This document shows, one piece after another, positions 10,126 to 15,727 of a stretch of 64,000 nucleotides of DNA; within the stretch, counting starts at the first letter, position 1, and each line of letters opens with the position of its first letter. The stretch lies in NCBI RefSeq assembly GCF_034009455.1, contig NZ_CP125380.1, positions 847,001 through 911,000 on the forward strand, given 5' to 3'. A program made the position numbers and the translations under genes. The stretch comes from Pseudomonas sp. P5_109 (GTDB lineage Bacteria; Pseudomonadota; Gammaproteobacteria; Pseudomonadales; Pseudomonadaceae). Under the pieces are notes generated by a model. That model saw nothing but the letters and a program-made list of their open reading frames with translations. It ran no database searches and was not told the DNA's origin.

Positions 10126-10462
10126 CGTCATCACCGTTTCCGTTTGTTTGCAGAAAGAGCAGCAGGGCTTTCCAGTGGGGGCTGAGCCTGTCCACCTGCT
10201 GCCAGTGTGTCGGGCGGATCAGGAGGGCGTTCTCCTGGCGTTCCAGCAGTGCCCCTTCCTCACGCAGTTGCTCGATCAGCAGGGCGATGTCGGCGGGGGC
10301 AATAGGTGGTGTGGCGACAGCGGCGACAGTGGCGACAACCCGCGTCATTCCTGGCCTGGCGCGTGGCGACAAGGTGGCGACAGAAGCGGCGACACTCCGT
10401 GTTTCTGATTGCGAGTGATGTTGCGCCTGGTAGCAGCGCACCGCGTCATTGAGGCGAAACAT
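10103..10462 (-). CDS. Small hypothetical protein between DUF3987 and integrase genes
   Basis: 119 aa from an ATG preceded by GAGG at good spacing; an upstream in-frame start at 10486 would lengthen it by 8 residues. The middle contains the low-complexity run VVATVAAVAT, encoded by a cluster of GGCGACA/TGTCGCC heptamers in the DNA. The C-terminal 60 residues (LLIEQLREEGALL... HWKALLLFLQ) look like a small helical, possibly winged-helix, domain. It overlaps the DUF3987 gene by 17 bases and the recombinase start by about 23 bases. No family recognised; function unknown. Confidence 0.6.
   Translation of the reverse strand: MFRLNDAVRCYQAQHHSQSETRSVAASVATLSPRARPGMTRVVATVAAVATPPIAPADIALLIEQLREEGALLERQENALLIRPTHWQQVDRLSPHWKALLLFLQTNGNGDDDGTGRSA
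10313..10394. repeat. Cluster of six GGCGACA heptamers
   Basis: GGCGACA occurs on the + strand at 10313, 10322, 10331, 10365, 10376 and 10388 (start positions), inside the small leftward gene. The same heptamer recurs in the opposite orientation at 12734-12809. Iteron-like or protein-binding function is possible; a coding low-complexity tract is the simpler alternative. Confidence 0.6.
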
Positions 10463-11846
10463 GGCGGACCTCGAAAGTTTTGGCATCGCGACTGTTCAGC
10501 CAGTTATGCGTGATCAGCTCGACGAGCAGTGTTGCGGTGTGATGGCTGCTCTTGCGTGCAAAACGAGGGCCGTTGCGATTGAGATCGCGGATAGTGAATT
10601 GGGTCCAACCTTTTTGCGTCAACCAGCGCAGCAGTCGATCCGCTTCCTCACGTAAAGTGTTGATTGGCTCTTGTTCGGTCAGGCGTTGGATCTCCGCCAG
10701 GTAGTAATCCATCAGCGTTGAGGCGCGTTGAATATGGGCCTCACTCACTACGCTCGCATCTTCAATTACCGCGAGTACACCGGCGATGCGCAGCACATTG
10801 GCCGCCGCTTTTCCTGCGACGGATTGGACGCCCGCCAGCTCACCGAATTCGCCGGACTGGCATTCGATGGTGTCGTGAATATCAATCCAGGCAGTGCGAG
10901 CGCTGGGCGTCAGTTCCAGCCTAGCGAGGTTAAGTGAACCGTCTTTGTGTAGCGACAATGGCTTATCCAGCAGGGCGGTGATGCGCATTTGGTAGCGCTG
11001 GACCTTGGCATCTCGTGTCAAGTCGACTGCCTTGTACAAACGCCGACCGACCAGGCGTTCGGGCCAGCTGATTAGGCAGCGGCCCAAGATGCCTTGGCCA
11101 TTGATCGCCGGGTCTTTGAGTAGCTGGTTGGCCAAATAAGGCTGTAGCATCAAATGCAGGCTGAGGCGGCGATCATAGGCTCGCAGGCTTTCCCCGGCCA
11201 TGGAGCGAGCCCGGTCGATCGGACTGCCATCCCACAGACTAGACAAGGTGGTAATCGCCTTGAGCAGATTCTCTTTGCTCATGGTGCTGCCACCCAAGAA
11301 CTGGCCACCTTCATCATTGAACAAGCCCATGCTGGGCAAACCATGGCACAGGCTTTTGATCAGGGCCTCAATGGTGGGTTCGGCAATGATCAGCCTCGGC
11401 GGGACTGGCTCAGATAGTTCGCTGCCTTCCGGATCCGCATGTTTCTTTGAGGTTTTTGGTTTGGCCATGGTGCTGGTAGCGGCGCGATATGCTTTGAGCT
11501 TTTCCGCATACATGGTCCACTGCTGTCGTTCCCAGTCGCGTGCCGTCTTCAGTGCCAGATGATCCACCGCGCTTTTGCGATCACCCGAAGACGCCACCGT
11601 CAGCAGGTAAAGGGACAGCGGATAAGTTCGGCCGTCGAGTTGGATATTGGCATGACCCTGGCTTACCAGAGCAGCGCTTGCCAGCACCGATTGTGCAGCC
11701 ATGGCGCGGGGCACGCCGATCACCTCGGCCAAGCGTTCGACCGCGGGGCCCAACAGATCCCCGAGTGCTTCGACCGGGTAGGGCAGTGGCGCTTGCTGGT
11801 ATTCCAGCAAGGGTTGTGGGGGCTCGAACGCTTCGCACAGTTGCAT
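10446..11846 (-). CDS. DUF3987 (YfjI-like) primase/helicase-type island protein
   Basis: 466 aa. It resembles the DUF3987 family found in integrative elements: the segment VASSGDRKSAV near residue 85 is a Walker-A-like phosphate-binding loop, LFNDEGGQFLGG near residue 180 is a conserved acidic block, and a helical C-terminus follows. The start was chosen at the ATG with AGGAG seven bases upstream; an in-frame ATG 39 bases further upstream (11885) has no good ribosome site. It heads the leftward operon of four overlapping genes (DUF3987, small protein, recombinase, small protein). DUF3987 proteins are thought to act in replication or mobilisation of islands; the biochemical role is inferred. 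Confidence 0.8.
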   Translation of the reverse strand: MQLCEAFEPPQPLLEYQQAPLPYPVEALGDLLGPAVERLAEVIGVPRAMAAQSVLASAALVSQGHANIQLDGRTYPLSLYLLTVASSGDRKSAVDHLALKTARDWERQQWTMYAEKLKAYRAATSTMAKPKTSKKHADPEGSELSEPVPPRLIIAEPTIEALIKSLCHGLPSMGLFNDEGGQFLGGSTMSKENLLKAITTLSSLWDGSPIDRARSMAGESLRAYDRRLSLHLMLQPYLANQLLKDPAINGQGILGRCLISWPERLVGRRLYKAVDLTRDAKVQRYQMRITALLDKPLSLHKDGSLNLARLELTPSARTAWIDIHDTIECQSGEFGELAGVQSVAGKAAANVLRIAGVLAVIEDASVVSEAHIQRASTLMDYYLAEIQRLTEQEPINTLREEADRLLRWLTQKGWTQFTIRDLNRNGPRFARKSSHHTATLLVELITHNWLNSRDAKTFEVRHVSPQ

Positions 11847-11877
11847 CGCTATTCTCCTGAGATGATCAACTTTGTCC

Positions 11878-11991
11878 TCACTCATCCCGCCACGGTTGTT
11901 GAGTGTTATCAGGGATCAAGGCCCCTGCGACCTGTGAGGTTTGTCCACTAACGCGGGACTGACGGCTCCTTACGGCCGGGAGCTTGGGCAT
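11878..11991 (-). CDS. Possible 37-aa leader peptide upstream of the DUF3987 gene
   Basis: A short ORF, basic at its start (MPKLPAVRSRQ), whose ATG lies 12 bases after an AGGAGG; another ATG five bases upstream is better spaced but opens only an 8-codon frame. The stop lies about 30 bases before the DUF3987 start. It could be a translated leader or the remains of an excisionase/regulator gene. No family recognised. Confidence 0.2.
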   Translation of the reverse strand: MPKLPAVRSRQSRVSGQTSQVAGALIPDNTQQPWRDE

Positions 11992-12266
11992 CTCATGATC
12001 TGGCCTCCTGAACACTTCCGTAGAAGTGGGCGGGTGGAGGCTGCACTGGCTGACGAGACCGGCACCGCGAGATCCTGAGTCAGGTGAAGGCAGTGATGCG
12101 ATGACCGGGGCATGCCTGACTGTCAGCCAGGTGCAGTCCATTCCTTGGTCTGCGGCACCATCATCTGCAGCGCTGTTGCTGGTGATAGCGGCGTTTGTCA
12201 CGCCGATTGTCACGAGGGGAATTGCCGCAAAGCCATGTGCGATGAGGGCTGCAGCAGTGGTAGGAG

Positions 12267-12299
12267 CGCCCGTCTCTTTTCTGGAAAAAGAGACGGGCG
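12267..12299. repeat. Perfect 14-bp inverted repeat with 5-base loop
   Basis: CGCCCGTCTCTTTT and its exact complement are separated by CTGGA. There is no T-tract after it on either strand, so it is not a standard intrinsic terminator. It may be a remnant of a mobile element end or a structured RNA. Confidence 0.7.
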
Positions 12300-12658
12300 A
12301 ACGGTTGGCGCAAAACGTTGGCCGAGCAGGTTCGTTGCTGCAGGGCTAAAGGGTTAGCGGGCAGCCGCACTAGGCGGATTGTTTAGAGGGCGTCCATCAT
12401 TCTGGCGAATGACCGTGCGAGCCTCCGGGCGCGAATCGCACTTTGGGATGAACCACCGGGTTAGCGGCATGACCTTGAAGGCTCTGGTCATCTGGGTTGC
12501 TGCCTAAGGCAGCGCTTTGAACCTTCGTTCTACCGGTCACCGCGGCACGGGTCAATTGGTAAGGGGCACATGGAAATGCGCCAGATTCCTCCTCTGGCGT
12601 GCTTTGGAGGTCGGTGGCTGTCAGTGGCAAAGTGGCCGTTTGTCGCTTTTCTAGTGTT

Positions 12659-12703
12659 AGCCCGTGAGCATGGGGATGCGAAGCCTCCCCATGCTCACGG
12701 GCT
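12659..12703. repeat. Perfect 18-bp inverted repeat with 9-base loop
   Basis: AGCCCGTGAGCATGGGGA at 12659-12676 pairs exactly with 12686-12703. It sits just before a TATAAT (12717-12722) and the TGTCGCC cluster. No flanking gene explains it. Candidate protein-binding site, processed RNA or miniature mobile element. Confidence 0.75.
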
Positions 12704-12733
12704 TAGCCGGAGAAGCTATAATCGAGGCGAATT

Positions 12734-12809
12734 GGCGACTGTCGCCATCCGCTCATACGACAAGGATGTAGATGGCACGCGGTCTGTCGCCAGTGTCGCC
12801 GTTGTCGCC
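12734..12809. repeat. TGTCGCC heptamer cluster (inverse of the 10313-10394 cluster)
   Basis: TGTCGCC begins at 12740, 12785, 12794 and 12803; the first copy forms a 13-base palindrome with GGCGAC at 12734. It lies directly beyond the 3' end of the P4-type integrase gene. Orientation is opposite to the cluster in the leftward operon. Confidence 0.6.
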
Positions 12810-12812
12810 GTC

Positions 12813-14069
12813 CTATCGGATGGGTACTACGTTCCGATCCCTAGCCACATTCATCGCGCTGGCCGAGAGATTGCCGGTCGACGCCTTCAGAATGTAATCG
12901 CTCCACCAAGCCATCATCGGCCGCCGTCGCTCGATGTAGTCGGCTCGGTTGTAGGCACTGCGCACCTCATCCTTGTCGACGTGCGCCAACGCCACTTCGA
13001 TGAGTTCCGGGTCCCACCCATGTTCATTCAATATGGTGCTGGCCATCGAGCGCATGCCGTGGCTGACCAAGCGGTCCTGGAAACCCATGCGTTTCAACGC
13101 CATGTTGGCGGTCTGGCTATTGGCATGAGTACGAGGGTTTCGGTCTGCCGGGAAGACGTATTCCCGATGACCACTGTGGGACTTCAGTATCTCCAGCAAT
13201 GACATGGCTTGATCGCTCAACGGGATGCTGTGCGGGCGGCGCTTCTTCATCCGCTCCGGCGGGATGGTCCAGACACGCCTTTCAAAATCGATGTCTGCCC
13301 AACGAGTAGTCGCCGCCTCGGCTGGGCGAGTCATGGTGTGCAACTGCCATTCGATTAGACAGCGGGTAGTGCGCTTGATACTGGCGTTCGCTATTTCCAG
13401 CATTAGTTCAGGAAGCTCCTCGGGTGGTAGCGCCGCCATGTTTTCTTTCTTCGGTTTCTTGAATACCGCCCGAATCCCGCTTAGCGGGTTCGCGAAAATC
13501 ATTCCCGAATTGACCCCGTAGGTCATGATCTCGTTGAGGCGCTGGCTAAGCCGCTTCACGGTTTCCAAGCTGCCTTTGGCTTCGATGGACCGAAAAATCT
13601 TTATCACCATCGGTGCGCTGACTTCCGAGATCGGAGTCGATTTCATGCTCGGAAAAACGTGCAGCGTGAGTGAGCGCCAGATGTCCTCGGCATAGGCCGG
13701 CGTGACCGAGTCCTTTTTCAGCTCGAACCAGGCGCTAGCTACTTTCTCGAACGTATGTTCCGTCTCGGCTAGCTTGGCCTGCGCGAGATCATTGCGCTGA
13801 GCTTTGGGATCGATCCCCTGCGCAAGTACTTCCCTAGCCTCAACCGCTTTCCGCCGAGCTTGCGCCAGAGAGACCTCGGGATAGGAGCCGAGCGCCATGT
13901 TGATTCGATTCTTGGTGACCGGATGCCTGTAGTTGAAATTCCACTGCATCGAGCGGTTGACCCGGACTCGGAGCTGGAGGCCGTCGCCATCCGTGAGGAC
14001 GTAGTCCTTGTCTTTGGGCTTGACCGCCTTGAGCTGGCGGTCGGAGAGGCGAGCTGTTTGAGCGCACAT
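12813..14069 (-). CDS. int: P4-type tyrosine integrase, tmRNA-associated island integrase
   Basis: 418 aa, the usual length for P4/CP4-57-type integrases. The N-terminal DUF4102 arm-binding domain (LSDRQLKAVKP near residue 8, TDGDGLQLRV near 26, NMALGSYPEVSLAQAR near 57) is followed by a core-binding domain (about 105-205) and a catalytic domain. Catalytic residues: Arg248 (TMTRPAEA), Lys275/276 (ERMKKRRPH), His337 and Arg340 (HGMR), His363 (LAHVD) and Tyr373 (SAYNRADY). A GGAG lies 8 bases before the ATG. The gene lies 189 bases from the tmRNA 3' end and points away from it, the normal layout for an island inserted in ssrA. It catalyses integration and excision of the element to its left. 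Confidence 0.95.
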   Translation of the reverse strand: MCAQTARLSDRQLKAVKPKDKDYVLTDGDGLQLRVRVNRSMQWNFNYRHPVTKNRINMALGSYPEVSLAQARRKAVEAREVLAQGIDPKAQRNDLAQAKLAETEHTFEKVASAWFELKKDSVTPAYAEDIWRSLTLHVFPSMKSTPISEVSAPMVIKIFRSIEAKGSLETVKRLSQRLNEIMTYGVNSGMIFANPLSGIRAVFKKPKKENMAALPPEELPELMLEIANASIKRTTRCLIEWQLHTMTRPAEAATTRWADIDFERRVWTIPPERMKKRRPHSIPLSDQAMSLLEILKSHSGHREYVFPADRNPRTHANSQTANMALKRMGFQDRLVSHGMRSMASTILNEHGWDPELIEVALAHVDKDEVRSAYNRADYIERRRPMMAWWSDYILKASTGNLSASAMNVARDRNVVPIR

Positions 14070-14093
14070 GGGAGGAGCTCCATGACACCTTTT

Positions 14094-14143
14094 GGTATTC
14101 CCAAGATTAGTCGCAGGTAGGCTGGAATACCACCGGGAATACC
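14094..14143. promoter_or_regulatory. GGAATACC repeats upstream of the integrase
   Basis: GGTATTCCC (14094-14102), GGAATACC (14124-14131) and GGGAATACC (14135-14143) are copies of one motif, the first inverted. They lie between the integrase start and the tmRNA end, where arm-type integrase/excisionase sites or an operator are expected. Function inferred from position and repetition only. Confidence 0.45.
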
Positions 14144-14220
14144 GGGATGGCTGGAACCCAAAAAACCATTGTGGCCCTCAAAAGAGCTACAAACCCTTGA
14201 TTTCACTGGATTACAGGCAC

Positions 14221-14246
14221 AAAAAAAGACGTCCGTGGACGTCTTT
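14221..14246 (-). terminator. Intrinsic terminator of the tmRNA gene
   Basis: Read leftward: AAAGACGTC, loop CACG, GACGTCTTT, then a run of T (the A-run at 14221-14227 on the + strand). It begins 12 bases after the tmRNA CCA end. Confidence 0.85.
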
Positions 14247-14257
14247 GTTTGATCATT

Positions 14258-14290
14258 TGGTGGAGCCGGGGGGATTTGAACCCCCGTCCG
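14258..14290. other. attR: Island attachment site at the tmRNA 3' end (inferred)
   Basis: The last bases of ssrA (acceptor/T-arm, ending CCA) are the usual crossover site for P4-type integrases found next to ssrA. The integrase abuts this end and the tmRNA is intact, so this is the regenerated border. I see no second copy in bases 1-14257, so the other border should be left of the window. The exact core length cannot be read from one copy. Confidence 0.5.
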
Positions 14291-14513
14291 CCAGTACTCC
14301 GCTGTCGGTACTACATGCGTAGCCGTGTCTATTAAGTTAACCCTCAGCGACCCGACGGGCAGGGTGCATTGGGCGAGTTGTGTAAGTTTTAGCCGCTTCG
14401 TCCACAACGTACTGCACGGCGATTCTGTTCTATATGACAATCACTTTGGGTTTACAGACATCCCCTGATGATTGCTGGACCCGAAGGTACCAGAAGGGAA
14501 GGGCTAAGGCTGC

Positions 14514-14555
14514 TTACGCAGCGAGAGCGTATTCCCCGTAGGTTTCGTCATTGGC
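14514..14555 (-). other. tmRNA proteolysis-tag reading frame
   Basis: Encodes the 13-residue degradation tag ANDETYGEYALAA and a TAA stop; the hydrophobic ALAA end is the ClpXP/ClpAP recognition signal known for SsrA tags. Confidence 0.95.
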
Positions 14556-14717
14556 AACTATAGAAAGTTGCAACAGTGGATTTACGAGTTCTGTTACCAA
14601 CTCGGCATGCACCTAAAGTTTCGCAACCGGCGTCGAATCCAAAACGGCCCCGAGCCTGGTGCTCTGTGAATCAAGTGAGCAACAAGCCTGCACAGTGTAC
14701 GTCAACGTGATCCAGAA

Positions 14718-14737
14718 GGCCAACCCGAAGGTTGGCC
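14718..14737 (-). terminator. Hairpin after the first small exported protein gene
   Basis: GGCCAACC, TTCG tetraloop (leftward reading), GGTTGGCC, then TTCT. It lies 8 bases past the stop codon. A near-identical hairpin follows the paralogous gene at 15224-15243. Confidence 0.6.
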
Positions 14738-14745
14738 ACCACAGA

Positions 14746-15024
14746 TCATGGGTTTGCTTCGTTGCTCTGTCTGTCAGCGAGTGCCAATGCCTGGGTGGCC
14801 TCGGTGACGCATTTTTTGTCGTCTCCGGAGGCTTGTGAGGCTTCGGCGCTGGACATCAGTCGTTTGATCTCCATGGCGGTGTTTCCGGCGGTCGCCGGCA
14901 GGGCGTTCACTTTGCCTTTGAGCTCTTGCAGCTTGCTCGTGCAAAGGTTGTTGTCCGCGGCAAATGCAGGAGAGGCCAACATGGCTGCAGAAATGAACAG
15001 AGCAGCGAGTGCGGTACGTTTCAT
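14746..15024 (-). CDS. Small exported protein of unknown function, paralogue 1
   Basis: 92 aa. An AAGGAG lies upstream of the ATG; the frame continues 27 bases further up to an unlikely earlier start. A clear Sec signal peptide (MKRTALAALFISAAMLASPAFA, cut before ADNN) is followed by about 70 helical residues with two cysteines (LCTSK and KKCVTEA), about 40 residues apart and so placed to form a periplasmic disulfide. The mature protein is rich in Ala, Ser and charged residues. The next gene upstream encodes a diverged paralogue with the same layout. No family name recognised; a periplasmic helical-hairpin protein is the best description. Confidence 0.8.
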   Translation of the reverse strand: MKRTALAALFISAAMLASPAFAADNNLCTSKLQELKGKVNALPATAGNTAMEIKRLMSSAEASQASGDDKKCVTEATQALALADRQSNEANP

Positions 15025-15143
15025 GGATGTCTCCTTGAACTGATGGGGCATGTTTCAAAGACCCCGATTCAACGCAAGAATTCGTTTTTTTAGAAATCTG
15101 CCGCACAGTGCGCGGTTACACATTTCCAGACCCCGGATGCAAC

Positions 15144-15166
15144 AAAACCCGCAATTGGCGGGTTTT
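15144..15166 (-). terminator. Intrinsic terminator after paralogue 2
   Basis: AAAACCCGC, loop AATTG, GCGGGTTTT; symmetric, so it can stop transcription in either direction. It is the stronger of two hairpins downstream of the leftward small gene. Confidence 0.65.
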
Positions 15167-15223
15167 GGTTTGCTTCGTATTGGACGCCGCCGGGTTCTGA
15201 ATTCCCGGTTGCGGAGCCAAGAA

Positions 15224-15243
15224 GGCCAACCCTAAGGTTGGCC
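15224..15243 (-). terminator. Hairpin immediately after paralogue 2
   Basis: GGCCAACC, 4-base loop, GGTTGGCC, 10 bases past the stop; the same stem as the hairpin after paralogue 1, so gene and hairpin were probably duplicated together. Confidence 0.55.
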
Positions 15244-15253
15244 CTGAGCTGAG

Positions 15254-15526
15254 TTACTTCCCGCCTTTTTTCGAGTCGGTGACGGCCTTGATGATGTCGT
15301 TGGTCTCGGCAATGCAATCATTAGTACCTTCCGTGGTGCCTTTTGCCTGGTCGACTTTGGCTTGTTCGACGGAGGCCTTTACCTGGTCAGCCATTTCCGG
15401 AGGAATCTGTGCCTTACCGTTTTCGATGGTTTTCAGGTTGACCGCGCAAAGGTCTTCTGCAGCAAACGAAGTGGAAGCCATGATGGAAGCAGCAACGAAC
15501 AAACCTAACAGCACAGAACGATTCAT
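15254..15526 (-). CDS. Small exported protein of unknown function, paralogue 2
   Basis: 90 aa with AAGGAG before the ATG. Signal peptide MNRSVLLGLFVAASIMASTS ending FAA, then EDLCAVN. The mature part is helical with two cysteines (DLCAVN and NDCIAE), matching the spacing in the neighbouring paralogue, and ends in the basic tail DSKKGGK. The pair looks like a tandem duplication: same signal-peptide style, same cysteine layout, same downstream hairpin. Function unknown; periplasmic location is predicted from the signal peptide. Confidence 0.8.
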   Translation of the reverse strand: MNRSVLLGLFVAASIMASTSFAAEDLCAVNLKTIENGKAQIPPEMADQVKASVEQAKVDQAKGTTEGTNDCIAETNDIIKAVTDSKKGGK

Positions 15527-15688
15527 GTGTTTCTCCTTGAACTGAAGGACCAGGCATTGCTGGCCATCAAATCGGTCTACCGAGTTTTGGGAAGGTCCCG
15601 CATTGGCGGGACTTGATCAGTGGACTGCAGCGGCACATCAGGGTTCTGTTTTTTTACTGTAGAGCTGTCGATTCCGAATGTAGCGTTA

Positions 15689-15714
15689 AGGAAGGTACAT
15701 CTATGCACCTTCCT
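15689..15714 (-). terminator. Hairpin downstream of dld
   Basis: AGGAAGGT and ACCTTCCT pair across a 10-base loop, 14 bases past the dld stop. The following T-run is short, so it is a moderate terminator candidate for the lactate operon. Confidence 0.5.
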
Positions 15715-15727
15715 GTAGATCCTGCTA

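Larger units (their letters stand above)
11847..12812. other. Island segment of about 1 kb without a convincing gene
   Basis: No ORF here has a recognisable protein, a good start and plausible codon use together. What is visible: a possible short leader ORF at 11878-11991, two long perfect inverted repeats (12267-12299 and 12659-12703), a smaller palindrome around CGCCAGA/TCTGGCG near 12580-12600, a TATAAT at 12717-12722 facing right without a clear -35 box, and the TGTCGCC cluster at 12734-12809. It may contain decayed genes; in related islands I would expect an AlpA-type regulator near here, and none is found. Confidence 0.5.
14258..14651 (-). ncRNA. ssrA: tmRNA (transfer-messenger RNA)
   Basis: 394 nt. 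The 5' end GGGGCCGTTTTGGATTCGAC and the 3' end with T-arm GGGGTTCAAATCC-type sequence and GGCTCCACCA form the tRNA-like acceptor (GGGGCC pairs with GGCTCC). The tag frame at 14555-14514 encodes ANDETYGEYALAA followed by TAA. It rescues stalled ribosomes together with SmpB, encoded at 24496-24978. An intrinsic terminator follows. The gene is intact despite the island inserted at its 3' end. Confidence 0.97.

Noticed and set aside
10313..10394. CRISPR array
   Set aside because: The heptamer repeats are too short and irregularly spaced, and no cas gene is present.
11878..12213. Leftward 111-codon frame upstream of DUF3987
   Set aside because: GTG start with no ribosome site and random-looking composition; only the last 37 codons have a plausible start, kept at low confidence.
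12397..12630. Leftward 77-codon frame in the island gap
   Set aside because: TTG start with no ribosome site, no recognisable domain, no coupling to a neighbour.
12717..12722. TATAAT as a promoter
   Set aside because: The -10 box is perfect but no acceptable -35 lies 16-18 bases upstream and no rightward gene follows; kept only as a remark and in a finding.
12570..13202. Rightward 210-codon frame overlapping the integrase 3' end
   Set aside because: Most of it is antisense to the integrase; the free part covers the palindrome and heptamer cluster and has no family match.
1..14257. Second copy of the tmRNA 3' end (other island border)
   Set aside because: Looked for the acceptor/T-arm sequence to the left of the integrase and found none, so the left border is taken to be outside the window.
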